A stretch of DNA of 50,922 bases from an uncultured Alphaproteobacteria bacterium (GTDB taxonomy: Bacteria > Pseudomonadota > Alphaproteobacteria > Thalassobaculales > Thalassobaculaceae). The position numbers were made by a program, and so were the translations under genes. Under the pieces are notes generated by a model. The model was not told the DNA's origin and made no database searches. It saw only the letters and a program-made list of their open reading frames with translations. This document shows, piece after piece, positions 19,923 to 30,040 of this stretch. The stretch covers positions 1-50,922 of the forward strand of contig CACHDV010000002.1 in assembly GCA_902578675.1 (NCBI GenBank), in the 5' to 3' direction. The number at the start of each line of letters is the position of its first letter. The first letter of the stretch is position 1.

Positions 19923-21236
19923 ATGACTGACATAGTTACGTGGATGTTTCCTGTTTTGCTTACACTAATCTTTCTGGGTGTCCCCATAGCATTTGCACTT
20001 ATGTCGACAGCATTTTTGTTTGGCATATTTCGCTTTGGAGAAAACCTTTTCTTTGTTTTTCTGCATAAAATTGATGACATCACAGGTGCGTCGATTCTAG
20101 CAGCCGTTCCACTTTTTGTGTTCATGGGAGCGATGTTAGAAAAATCTGGAACGGCCGAAAAACTTTTTGAAGCGATACACCTCTGGACACATCGTTTGCC
20201 GGGTGGCTTGGCGGTAGGCACCATATTAATGTGTGTCATCTTCGCTGCTTGTAGCGGTGTTATCGGGGCAACGGAGACTGTAGTCGGGCTTTTAGCAACC
20301 CCTGTCATGCTTCGGCATGGATATGATAAAGCGCTGATTTCTGGGACAATTACGGCGGGTGGATCCTTAGGAGCGATCATTCCTCCCTCGGTTGTTGTAA
20401 TAATTTTGGCAGCGGTATCGGAAATGTCGCTCGGTGATATGTTCATAGGAATGTTTATTCCGGGGCTTTTGATGGCCGGCCTCTATATACTTTACATTAT
20501 AATAACTTGCACACTCAATCCTGAGGCTGGTCCAAAAATACTCCATCCCGATAACACCCTAAGTTTTCATGACAAACTTAGGGTGACGGCCAAAGCGCTT
20601 TTGCCGCCTTTAATACTTATAATTGTGGTATTAGGTAGTATTATGATTGGTGTTGCCGTTCCTACAGAGGCGGCGGCTGTTGGGGCTATAGGTACTATAG
20701 CGATGACAGTATGTTACAAAACATTCACGCTGTCTGTTATGTTTGATGCAATGATCAAGACACTTTCTGTTACCGCAATGATACTGACGATTGTTGTCGG
20801 TGGCACTATGTTTGCAAGCGTTTTTTTATCATCTGGCGGTTTTGACGCCGTTCGTGGGATCTTGGAATTTTGGGATTTAGGTAAGTGGGGAACCTTAATC
20901 CTTATTTTAACGCTGGTTTTTTTTGCAGGTTTCGTTCTAGATGGTCTCTCGATAATCTTAATAATCGTTCCAATAGGGTTTCCTATCATTCAGAATTTTG
21001 GTTTCGACCCAATCTGGTTTGCCGTTTTGTTTTTAGTTGTTAAACAGACTAGCTACTTGACGCCGCCAATGGCAGGGGCAATTTTTTACTTTCGCGCAAT
21101 AGCGCCACCTCAAATTGGTCTAATGCATATGTACAAAGGGGTTGTACCTTTTATCATTTTGGATCTGATAGTCTTAGTACTCGTAATGATATTTCCTAGT
21201 TTGGCGCTGTGGCTGCCAGCAAAAATATTAGGCTAA
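19923..21236 (+). CDS. TRAP transporter large permease (DctM type)
   Basis: ATG abuts dctQ stop; AACSGVIGATETVVGLLATPVMLRHGYDKALISGTITAGGSLGAIIPPSVVVIILA; PTEAAAVGAIG. Confidence 0.95.
   Translation: MTDIVTWMFPVLLTLIFLGVPIAFALMSTAFLFGIFRFGENLFFVFLHKIDDITGASILAAVPLFVFMGAMLEKSGTAEKLFEAIHLWTHRLPGGLAVGTILMCVIFAACSGVIGATETVVGLLATPVMLRHGYDKALISGTITAGGSLGAIIPPSVVVIILAAVSEMSLGDMFIGMFIPGLLMAGLYILYIIITCTLNPEAGPKILHPDNTLSFHDKLRVTAKALLPPLILIIVVLGSIMIGVAVPTEAAAVGAIGTIAMTVCYKTFTLSVMFDAMIKTLSVTAMILTIVVGGTMFASVFLSSGGFDAVRGILEFWDLGKWGTLILILTLVFFAGFVLDGLSIILIIVPIGFPIIQNFGFDPIWFAVLFLVVKQTSYLTPPMAGAIFYFRAIAPPQIGLMHMYKGVVPFIILDLIVLVLVMIFPSLALWLPAKILG
20555..20585. repeat. Perfect 12-bp inverted repeat inside dctM
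   Basis: CACCCTAAGTTT-TCATGAC-AAACTTAGGGTG. Confidence 0.9.
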
Positions 21237-21250
21237 AAGAAGTAATTTTT

Positions 21251-22453
21251 ATGAGAAATAACCCCTTGCATTTGTTCAAAAACCCCGGCTTTCTTCGAGT
21301 ATGGGGATTAGGGTTTTTAGGAAATACAATGCGGTGGTTAGAGACACTAGCAATTGGCATTTTTGTCTATGAAGTAACCACGTCCGCTTTATTGGTGGCA
21401 CTAATGACTATAGCTCGCCAGCTTCCATTGGCGCTTTTTGGCAGTTTCATTGGGCCTTTCGCCGAACGGTTCAATAGGAAGCACCTTTTAGTGCTTGGTT
21501 CTAGCGTCATGACAGTCTCAGTTTCTTGCCTCGCTTTGTTTGCTTACTTCTCTTTCTTGGAAATATGGCACATAGCGATCCTAGTATTTATCAATGGGAC
21601 TTGTTGGACGCTTGATTATCCGGTTCGTAGAACATTGGTTGGTGAATTTTCAGGACCTGAAAAAATGGGCGCTGGTATCTCATTGGATTCTGCCACCACA
21701 AACGTGACGCGAATGCTCGGACCATTTTTAGGTGGCGTGACTTACGGCTTTTTGGGTTTAGAAGGTGCATTCATTATTTCGGCAGTGTCGCATTTCATAT
21801 GTATTTGTATCGCCTGTTCTCTCGTGTTTGAATTTAAACCGCTGAACCAAAAGGCCGAGTCATATTTCTTGTTGCTTAAAGAAGGTTTGAGTATAGTCAA
21901 AAAATCTCCGCAATTAATAGGCGTGTACTTAGTTACTGTAATTTTAAATATCTTTGGTTTTCCTTACGCGTCTATGGTTCCGGTTTTAGGGCGCGACGTC
22001 TATAAAGTCGAGCCAGTTTTAATTGGCATACTCTCTGCCGCGGAAGGTGCGGGAGCTTTCGTAGGGGCTCTTGTTGTTGCTTTTTTGATAAGACCAAGTT
22101 GGTTTAATAAAGTTTACACTATCGGGGCTTTAACGTTTATTTCCGGCATATTTTGTCTATCCTTTGTAGATAAGTATTTTTTAGGTGTTTCAATTTTGTG
22201 GGTGGCGGGGTTAGGCATGGCGGGGTTTGGCGCGATGCAAAGCACACTGGTCCTTACTTTAGCTCCTAAAAATGCTAGAAGTCGGCTGATGGGTGTGTTG
22301 TCCGTATGCATCGGTTGCGCGCCGATAGGATTATTAAACTTAGGTATATTAGCGGATTTATTTGGAGCTCAGATTGCTTTAACAATTATTTCATCTGCTG
22401 GGCTTGCTGCTCTCGTTCTGACTATTATATGTATTCCACAATTAAGACGGTGA
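21251..22453 (+). CDS. MFS transporter
   Basis: MRNNPLHLFKNPGFLRVWGLGFLGNTMRWLETLAIGIFVYEVT; 12-TM pattern. Confidence 0.92.
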   Translation: MRNNPLHLFKNPGFLRVWGLGFLGNTMRWLETLAIGIFVYEVTTSALLVALMTIARQLPLALFGSFIGPFAERFNRKHLLVLGSSVMTVSVSCLALFAYFSFLEIWHIAILVFINGTCWTLDYPVRRTLVGEFSGPEKMGAGISLDSATTNVTRMLGPFLGGVTYGFLGLEGAFIISAVSHFICICIACSLVFEFKPLNQKAESYFLLLKEGLSIVKKSPQLIGVYLVTVILNIFGFPYASMVPVLGRDVYKVEPVLIGILSAAEGAGAFVGALVVAFLIRPSWFNKVYTIGALTFISGIFCLSFVDKYFLGVSILWVAGLGMAGFGAMQSTLVLTLAPKNARSRLMGVLSVCIGCAPIGLLNLGILADLFGAQIALTIISSAGLAALVLTIICIPQLRR

Positions 22454-22616
22454 CGTTTTTAAAAGTTGATGCCCTGCGGTATTTTTTATTCTAAAAAATC
22501 AAATTTCTATCATTTGTGCAGTTGCATGTTATTACAATATTCAGTAGGCTTGCACGACTTAAACACATAATATAGTGTGCTAGACAATTAAATGATCGAA
22601 ATTATGGGGGTAAATA

Positions 22617-23003
22617 ATGCCAGACCGAGCTGCCAGCGTGTGGAATGATGAGCGCCTTGAAAAACTAACAAAGTTTTGGGAGCAGGGGCTTTCTATCACC
22701 CAGATAGGAATAAGGTTAGGTGTGACTAGAAATGCGGTAGTTGGCAAAGTTCATAGAATGGGGCTTCCAAAGCGTCAGTCTCCTATAGTTCGATCTGATA
22801 AGCCTTTTGAGCCTAAGCGCAGAAAGTTGTCCCCCCTTACTTTCGCCAATTGGGATCGTAATAAATGCTCTTGGCCGATAGGAGATCCTCGATCTCCTGA
22901 TTTCAAGTTTTGCGGAGAACCAATTGAAGAGGGGAAACCTTATTGTACCGCGCATTGTAAAATGGCTTACACTACGGTCAATAAGGATGAGCAAGCAGCT
23001 TAG
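22617..23003 (+). CDS. gcrA: GcrA-family cell-cycle regulator
   Basis: WNDERLEKLTKFWEQGLSITQIGIRLGVTRNAVVGKVHRMGLPKR; C-terminal CSWPIGDP..FCGE....YCTAHCKMAY. Confidence 0.95.
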   Translation: MPDRAASVWNDERLEKLTKFWEQGLSITQIGIRLGVTRNAVVGKVHRMGLPKRQSPIVRSDKPFEPKRRKLSPLTFANWDRNKCSWPIGDPRSPDFKFCGEPIEEGKPYCTAHCKMAYTTVNKDEQAA

Positions 23004-23035
23004 TAATTAAGTAAAACGTTAGATATATCCTAAAA

Positions 23036-23812
23036 ATGCGTCTGCAACAAAGAGTTATAATAGTTACTGGTGGGGCATCTGGGATAGGGAAAGCAATAGC
23101 TATTAAGGCTGCATCCGAAGGTGCGAGTGTCATCGTCGCAGATATCTGCGAAAATCCTGTAGAAGGTGGTGAAACGACGATCAACCTAATTAAGAGGGCT
23201 GGGGGTGACGCTTCTTTTAAATTCTGCGATGTGAGTAAGTGGGTAGATGTAGATGCATTGGTTCAGTCCACCGTTGACGCTAAAGGTACTTTAGACGTAA
23301 TGGTGAATAATGCTGCAGCCCACGGTCGTTCAGCTCTTTTAGAAACAACAGAAGAGGAATGGGACGCCGTTATGGCCGTTGGAGCAAAGGGAATGTTTTT
23401 TGGTTGTAAAAGAGCGATACAGCAGATGTTAAGACAAACAGGAAGAGATAACTCTGAGGTTAGAGGGCGTATTATAAATATCTCTTCGCAACATGGTATG
23501 TTGAGGGCTCCCTTTGACTTTGCTTATGGAGTAAGTAAGGCATGCGCCGTTTATATGACAAAACAAATAGCGGGTGATTATGCTAGTGATGGAATAGTAT
23601 GCAATGCAGTGGCGCCAGGTAAAATAATCACTGGAAGAAAAGGAGCTCCAATTACCCCTGAAGCAATTTCATATAGTCGCGCACGTACGCCATGGCCCAG
23701 ACTAGGGAAACCAGAAGATGTTGCCTCCGCCGTGGTATTTCTGGCAAGTGATGAGGCCTCGTTCATTACAGGAGAAAACCTGATGGTCGACGGTGGTTGG
23801 ATGGCGTCATAA
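23036..23812 (+). CDS. SDR-family oxidoreductase
   Basis: VIIVTGGASGIGKAIAIKAASEGASVIVAD; NNAAAHG; TGENLMVDGGWMAS. Confidence 0.94.
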   Translation: MRLQQRVIIVTGGASGIGKAIAIKAASEGASVIVADICENPVEGGETTINLIKRAGGDASFKFCDVSKWVDVDALVQSTVDAKGTLDVMVNNAAAHGRSALLETTEEEWDAVMAVGAKGMFFGCKRAIQQMLRQTGRDNSEVRGRIINISSQHGMLRAPFDFAYGVSKACAVYMTKQIAGDYASDGIVCNAVAPGKIITGRKGAPITPEAISYSRARTPWPRLGKPEDVASAVVFLASDEASFITGENLMVDGGWMAS

Positions 23813-23827
23813 AAGGAAAAATCAATT

Positions 23828-26473
23828 TTGCAAAAAGAAGTTATAAAACTATCTGAGTATAAGCCCCCACCGTATACAATAGAAACAATAGATTTAAAAT
23901 TTGAGTTATCAGCCACAAAAACAGTTGTTACAACGAAAATCATTGGCCACGGTAATAATCACTTTGAGAATGAAAATTGTCCACTTGAACTGAACGGCGA
24001 ATGTCAGAACCTGATCGGTTTAGAACTTGATGGTGTGGCTCTTTACGAAAATGATTTCGAACTTTTCGATGGGGTTTTAAGACTAGATGTTCCAACTGAA
24101 CGTTTTGAGATTAAAGTTACCAGTGAAATAAATCCGTCAAATAACAAGGCATTAGAGGGCCTCTATCTTTCGGAAGGGATATTCTGTACGCAGTGTGAAC
24201 CTGAGGGGTTTCGGCGCATAACCTTTTTTCCAGACCGACCTGACGTTCTTGCCATCTACACAGCGACCCTTATTGCTAACAAAAGAGATTATCCAATTCT
24301 TCTATCTAACGGAAACTTGCAAGATGCTGGGGATCTAGACGATGAACGTCATTTTATGATTTGGCATGACCCGTTTCCAAAACCTTCTTATCTTTTTGCG
24401 CTTGTTGCTGGAAAGCTGGATTGTCTTGAAGATACTTTTTTAACTAAGTCGGGTCGTTTTGTGAAATTGCAGATTTTTGTCGAGCCGGGAAATAAACACA
24501 AATGCCACTTCGCAATGGAATGCTTGAAAAAAGCGATGAAATGGGATGAGGATAGGTTCGATCTAGAATATGACCTAGATTTATTTATGATTGTGGCTGT
24601 TAGCCATTTCAATATGGGAGCCATGGAAAATAAAGGACTAAATATTTTTAATAGTCGCTATATCCTGGCCGATAAATTAACAGCTACTGATAAAGATTTT
24701 CAAAGAATTGAGGAAATAATCGCTCACGAGTATTTCCACAATTGGACAGGGAACAGAGTCACATGTAGGGATTGGTTTCAATTGAGCCTTAAAGAGGGGT
24801 TAACTGTCTTTAGAGATCAAGAGTACACGTCTGATATGTATTCTCGTGGCGTCAAGAGAATTCATGATGTTCAATTACTCAAAACAATTCAATTTGCAGA
24901 GGATGCAAGTCCAACCTCGCATCCGGTAAAGCCTAGCTCTTACGTCGAAATTAATAATTTTTATACACCCACAGTTTATGAAAAGGGAGCAGAGGTCATA
25001 CGGTTAATACATACTACTGTTGGGGAGAAAAATTTTCAGAAAGGAATGAAGCTATATATATCAAGGCATGATGGAAAAGCAGCTACATGCGGTGATTTTC
25101 TTCTAGCGATGCAAGATGCCTCGGGCGAAGATTTATCCTTGTTTGAGCATTGGTACACACAGTCGGGAACACCCGAGCTAAATGTTGTAATAAAGCATAT
25201 AGCCAAAAGTAATCATCTGCATGTAACTTTTACTCAGATTAATCGACCGACAGCAGACCAAGCCTCTAAAAAACCGTTGCCTCTCATTATAGAAATTGGA
25301 TTATTGGATCAGCAGGGCAAGCCGTACCCTTTAAAATTTAAAGGAGATATAAGTGAGGTGACTTACTCAAAAAAGCTCTCGCTTAATAAAGAGCAAGCCT
25401 CTTTTACCTTTGAAAATATACAACAACCTGCGATCCCCGCAATTCTTCGTAATTTTTCCAGCCCAGTCAAGCTCTTGAGAATACCACCTAAGGAGGAGCT
25501 TCTGGTGCTAATGCGTTATGAACATGATCCATATGTACGTTGGGATGCAACACAAGTCTATGCGTTTTCCTTGATAAAGGAGATGTTAAGAAACACGGGC
25601 AGCAATAATAATCCTGAGATAGATGGCGCTTATGAAGAAGCGATTAATGAAATTCTTCTGGATGAAAATATAGATAGTGCATTAAAAGCATCATTAATTC
25701 AGATCCCCACAGAGAGAGAAATACTCGAGGAAATCGATGTGATTGACGTGAATGCTATCCATCAATCTAGAGTGAGTTTATGCAAGATATTAGCTAGAAA
25801 ATTAAAATCAACTTTTGAAGATGTTTACGACACAGCAAAAAATGCAAACAATTTAGATGACCTCTCCAATGAAGCTATGGGTAATAGAGCATTAGCGAAT
25901 GCCGCCTTGAAAATACTTGTTCGAAATGAGGATTCGAAATCAATTAAATTAGCTTTCGATCAAGCAGTAAATGCTACTTCAATGACCATGGTCATTGGTG
26001 GTCTAGATGCTTTGAACAACATTGATAAACCTGAACGAAACGAGGCATTAGAACATTTCTACAAAACATGGCTGGAACATCCACTAGAACTTGATAAGTG
26101 GTTTGGATTTTATGCAACATCAATACTGCCGAATACCTATGAAGATGTAGCTTCTTTGATACGCCATCCTAAATTTGACTTAACAAACCCTAATCGAGTG
26201 CGCTCTTTGCTGAGCAATTTTGCCTCCAATAATCCTCTTCATTTTCACAAGGGTGATGGTAGTGGTTACGAGTTGATTTCGAATGCTGTAATTAGTATCG
26301 ATAAATTTAATCCCCAAGTGGCCGCTAGACTGGCACTTCCGTTAACGCGTTGGCAAAAACATAACGACCAACAAAGAAGATTAATGATAAAAAGTCTACA
26401 TAAGATTAAAGCTACGAACCATCTTTCTAATGATGTTGATGAAATTATAAGCAAGGGATTAATTGGAGTGTAA
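23828..26473 (+). CDS. pepN: Aminopeptidase N
   Basis: MGAMENKGLNIFN; HEYFHNWTGNRVTCRDWFQLSLKEGLTVFRDQEYTSD. TTG start. Confidence 0.96.
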   Translation: MQKEVIKLSEYKPPPYTIETIDLKFELSATKTVVTTKIIGHGNNHFENENCPLELNGECQNLIGLELDGVALYENDFELFDGVLRLDVPTERFEIKVTSEINPSNNKALEGLYLSEGIFCTQCEPEGFRRITFFPDRPDVLAIYTATLIANKRDYPILLSNGNLQDAGDLDDERHFMIWHDPFPKPSYLFALVAGKLDCLEDTFLTKSGRFVKLQIFVEPGNKHKCHFAMECLKKAMKWDEDRFDLEYDLDLFMIVAVSHFNMGAMENKGLNIFNSRYILADKLTATDKDFQRIEEIIAHEYFHNWTGNRVTCRDWFQLSLKEGLTVFRDQEYTSDMYSRGVKRIHDVQLLKTIQFAEDASPTSHPVKPSSYVEINNFYTPTVYEKGAEVIRLIHTTVGEKNFQKGMKLYISRHDGKAATCGDFLLAMQDASGEDLSLFEHWYTQSGTPELNVVIKHIAKSNHLHVTFTQINRPTADQASKKPLPLIIEIGLLDQQGKPYPLKFKGDISEVTYSKKLSLNKEQASFTFENIQQPAIPAILRNFSSPVKLLRIPPKEELLVLMRYEHDPYVRWDATQVYAFSLIKEMLRNTGSNNNPEIDGAYEEAINEILLDENIDSALKASLIQIPTEREILEEIDVIDVNAIHQSRVSLCKILARKLKSTFEDVYDTAKNANNLDDLSNEAMGNRALANAALKILVRNEDSKSIKLAFDQAVNATSMTMVIGGLDALNNIDKPERNEALEHFYKTWLEHPLELDKWFGFYATSILPNTYEDVASLIRHPKFDLTNPNRVRSLLSNFASNNPLHFHKGDGSGYELISNAVISIDKFNPQVAARLALPLTRWQKHNDQQRRLMIKSLHKIKATNHLSNDVDEIISKGLIGV

Positions 26474-26478
26474 ACAAG

Positions 26479-27138
26479 ATGAGTCGAGCAAAGGAAATTA
26501 TTGTTATAAACCCCAATAGTAATGAGCATGTCACAAGCTCAATGGACACAGCTTTAGAACCATTGCGATTAGCCAACGGACCAATAATCAAAAGTGTAAC
26601 CAATTTAGATGGACCGCCAGGTATAGAATCGCAACAGGATGCAGATACTGCAGCTCTTCAGATTATAAACATCATTGAGCGAAATAATAGTGCTGATGCA
26701 TTTGTAATAGCATGTTTTTCAGACCCCGGCATTTATGCGGCACGGGAAGTAACTAATAAACCAGTATTTGGTATTGCTGAAAGTGGCATTCTTACTGCGT
26801 TATCACTAGGTTCTTCGTTTGGTATACTAGCGATCTTGGATACGTCTGTTCCCAGACACGTACGATATATAAGGTCATTGGGGCTGGAAAAACGGTTTGC
26901 CGGAGACCTGGCTATAGGACTGGGGGTAGCTGAGTTGAGTGATGAAAAGAAGACCTTTCACAGGCTCCTGGAAGTTGGAAGAAAGTTAAGGGATAATCAC
27001 GAATCATCGGTATTAATACTGGGGTGTGCGGGTATGGCACGCTACAGACATGATTTACAAGAGAGCCTTGGAATACCAGTTGTAGATCCTTCGCAAGCCG
27101 CCGTTTCAATGGCTGTCTCTGCTGTTCTTTTAAATTAG
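26479..27138 (+). CDS. Asp/Glu/hydantoin racemase family protein
   Basis: INPNSNEHVTSSMD; two catalytic-type cysteines (VIACFSDPG, LILGCAGM). Confidence 0.9.
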   Translation: MSRAKEIIVINPNSNEHVTSSMDTALEPLRLANGPIIKSVTNLDGPPGIESQQDADTAALQIINIIERNNSADAFVIACFSDPGIYAAREVTNKPVFGIAESGILTALSLGSSFGILAILDTSVPRHVRYIRSLGLEKRFAGDLAIGLGVAELSDEKKTFHRLLEVGRKLRDNHESSVLILGCAGMARYRHDLQESLGIPVVDPSQAAVSMAVSAVLLN

Positions 27139-27155
27139 TAATCTATTTCTCTAAA

Positions 27156-28484
27156 CTAGCGGCGTAAAAGAAAAGCGGGGACATGGTCACCCATACCAAT
27201 CGTTGGTTCATTTGTAGGAACTGGCGGAGGGACTCGTTCGCCATAACGATTGTTTTCAGAACTAAGATTCTTTTTTGAAACACCGTTTTTAGTGTTTTTT
27301 GTTTTACCTCTGCGCACTGGTGTACGCCGTTGCTTTTCTATGCTGGTTTGGGACGTTTTCTGTTTTTCATGATCGTTGAGTGTTTCTATTGGTTTCTTAA
27401 TTAAGGCTGTAATGGCTTCTATATATTTTTCATCTTCGGAGGTGACAAAAGTGAATGCTTTCCCCTTTTTTCCGGCTCTTCCGGTCCGTCCAATTCTATG
27501 AACATAATCTTCAGCATTGCTCGGAACATCAAAATTAACTACGTGGCTTAAATCCGCTATATCGAGGCCACGTGCGGCTACATCACTGGCGATAAGCAGT
27601 TGTATATCTCCTGACTTAAATCTATTTAGCGTAGATGTTCTGGAGCTTTGGGGTAGGTCCCCGTGAAGTTCCGCCGCGTTAAAACCATGTTTTAAAAGAG
27701 AACGATATAAAATTCCAATATCTCTTTTTCTATTACAGAATATTACAGCGTTAGAAACCTCTTCGTTAGCGAGCAGCTCACGTAATATCGAGCGTTTATT
27801 TCTCTGTTCAGTAAAAACTAATCTTTGTATGACAGTTTCAGCGGCTGAAGACGGGGGCGCTACGGAAATTTCTTTTGGATTGACTAGAAAACTATTAGCA
27901 ATTTTTCGGATACTTTTGTCTAACGTAGCGGAAAAAAATAAGGTTTGACGTTTTTTAGGGAGAAGGGAAACGATACGATCAACATCAGGTATAAAGCCCA
28001 TATCGAGCATTCTATCTGCTTCATCGATCACTAAAATTTTCACATCATTGAGCAAGATTTTTCCGCGTTCAAAATGATCAAGGAGTCGTCCTGGTGTAGC
28101 TATCAAGACATCTACGCCCTTATCTAATGCTTGCAATTGACTGGTCATCGTTACCCCACCGATGAGCAGTGCCATTGATAGTGCGTTGTTTTTCCCGTAG
28201 GTCTGGAAATTATCTGAAACTTGTGCTGCTAATTCTCTCGTTGGACATAGGATTAGCGACCGAGGCATTCGAGCTTTTGCTCTGCCCGCACTTAAAATGT
28301 CAATCATGGGTAGGGTAAAAGAAGCGGTTTTTCCTGTCCCTGTCTGAGCGCATCCGAGGATGTCGCTCCCCATGAACACAGCCGGTATGGCTTGCTGTTG
28401 TATCGGGGTTGGTTTGGAATATCCTGCGTCCGCAACTGAAGAGAGTAGTTGCTCACTTAAACCGAGTTCGTCAAAGCCTAAGAT
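27156..28484 (-). CDS. DEAD-box RNA helicase, proposed non-canonical ATC start
   Basis: GCAQTGTGKT, DEADRMLDMGF, SAT, HRIGRTGRAG. In-frame extension upstream of the track's M adds LGFDELGLSEQLLSSVADAGYSKPTPIQQQAIPAV (Q-motif). No ATG/GTG/TTG between it and the upstream TGA; ATC at 28484-28482 preceded by AAAGGGAG. Confidence 0.88.
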   Translation of the reverse strand: MLGFDELGLSEQLLSSVADAGYSKPTPIQQQAIPAVFMGSDILGCAQTGTGKTASFTLPMIDILSAGRAKARMPRSLILCPTRELAAQVSDNFQTYGKNNALSMALLIGGVTMTSQLQALDKGVDVLIATPGRLLDHFERGKILLNDVKILVIDEADRMLDMGFIPDVDRIVSLLPKKRQTLFFSATLDKSIRKIANSFLVNPKEISVAPPSSAAETVIQRLVFTEQRNKRSILRELLANEEVSNAVIFCNRKRDIGILYRSLLKHGFNAAELHGDLPQSSRTSTLNRFKSGDIQLLIASDVAARGLDIADLSHVVNFDVPSNAEDYVHRIGRTGRAGKKGKAFTFVTSEDEKYIEAITALIKKPIETLNDHEKQKTSQTSIEKQRRTPVRRGKTKNTKNGVSKKNLSSENNRYGERVPPPVPTNEPTIGMGDHVPAFLLRR

Positions 28485-28650
28485 GTTAAACGGCTCCCTT
28501 TGTAAACGTTTAAGCGATCACTTAAAGCTTTCGGCCTCTGAAGTCAATTGAGATCATTATTTATATGTTCGCAATTAGTCAGGTGTGATAATTTTGCACC
28601 ACAAGTTTATTTTTTAATAAATTTATTCAAAATGATGTAAATGCAACCAT

Positions 28651-29952
28651 TCAACGCTCTGTTATCGGGACATAATCACGCTTAGTGGGGCCCGTGTAAA
28701 GCTGTCGCGGTCGACCTATTTTTTGTTTGGGGTCCTCAACCATTTCTTTCCATTGCGCTATCCAGCCGGTTGTTCGCGCAACTGCAAATAAAACTGTGAA
28801 CATACTTGATGGGAAACCCATTGCTTTTAAGATTATTCCAGAATAGAAATCTACATTTGGATACAAATTACGTTCCACGAAATACTCATCCTCACGGGCT
28901 ATTTTTTCTAATTCCATAGCCAGTTCTAAGAGTGGATCATTGATCCCTAAATCGTCTAATACTTCGTGACAACTTTGCATCATTACTGTTGCTCTTGGAT
29001 CATAGTTCTTATAAACACGGTGACCAAATCCCATTAGACGGAAGGGATCATCTTTATCTTTTGCTTTTTTTACATATTCACCGACTCGAGATTTGTCCCC
29101 AATTTCGTTTAGCATGTTTAAAACCGCCTCATTTGCCCCTCCATGGGCGGGACCCCATAGTGACGCTATCCCAGCGGCTATACAAGCAAATGGGTTGGCT
29201 CCGGAAGAACCGGCGAGCCTAACGGTGGAGGTTGAAGCATTTTGCTCGTGGTCAGCATGCAATATTAAAAGACGATCCATTGCTCGAGCGAGCACTGGGT
29301 TTATATCGTATTCTTCAGAAGGAACACCAAATAACATTTGGAGAAAATTTTCAGCATAAGTCAGTTTGTTTTGAGGAAAATTAAAAGGCTGTCCAAGAGA
29401 ATATTTGAAGGCCATGGCTGCTATTGTTGGTACTTTTGCAATCAAGCGGTAAGAAGCAACCATTCTAGCGTGTGAGTCTGCTATATCTGTTGAGTCATGA
29501 TAAAAAGAGGAGAGTGCACCTACAACACCGCACATTATGGCCATTGGGTGAGCGTCGCGTCTAAATCCCCTGTAAAAATTCATCAATTGATCATGAAGCA
29601 TTGTGTGGTAGGTGATAGCGCTGACGAATTTTTCGGATTCCTGTTTATTAGGTAAATCTCCATATAAAAGCAGGTGCGCAACTTCTAAAAAATTACTATG
29701 CTCCGCCAATTGCTCGATCGGGTAACCGCGATGTAACAAAATACCCTTATCTCCGTCTATATACGTCAGCGCGGACTCACATGATCCTGTCGAGGTATAT
29801 CCAGGATCGAAGGTGAAGTGATCTGTTTCTCCATAGAGAGTTCTCACATCAATTACACTTGGCCCAGTGGTGCCATCAATAACTGGAAGTGTATATTTAT
29901 CACCGGTTTTATCGTTTATAAGTGTGAACGTTCCCGAGTTTTTCTCGTTCAT
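28651..29952 (-). CDS. gltA: Citrate synthase
   Basis: [48 protein letters not shown]. Confidence 0.98.
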   Translation of the reverse strand: MNEKNSGTFTLINDKTGDKYTLPVIDGTTGPSVIDVRTLYGETDHFTFDPGYTSTGSCESALTYIDGDKGILLHRGYPIEQLAEHSNFLEVAHLLLYGDLPNKQESEKFVSAITYHTMLHDQLMNFYRGFRRDAHPMAIMCGVVGALSSFYHDSTDIADSHARMVASYRLIAKVPTIAAMAFKYSLGQPFNFPQNKLTYAENFLQMLFGVPSEEYDINPVLARAMDRLLILHADHEQNASTSTVRLAGSSGANPFACIAAGIASLWGPAHGGANEAVLNMLNEIGDKSRVGEYVKKAKDKDDPFRLMGFGHRVYKNYDPRATVMMQSCHEVLDDLGINDPLLELAMELEKIAREDEYFVERNLYPNVDFYSGIILKAMGFPSSMFTVLFAVARTTGWIAQWKEMVEDPKQKIGRPRQLYTGPTKRDYVPITER

Positions 29953-30040
29953 TCCTTTTTTCCTTCTTTTACTAACCGTTTACTCTGCTAAAACCCTCAG
30001 AAAGGTAATCCAATCTACATTGTAACTTCGAAAATCTATT

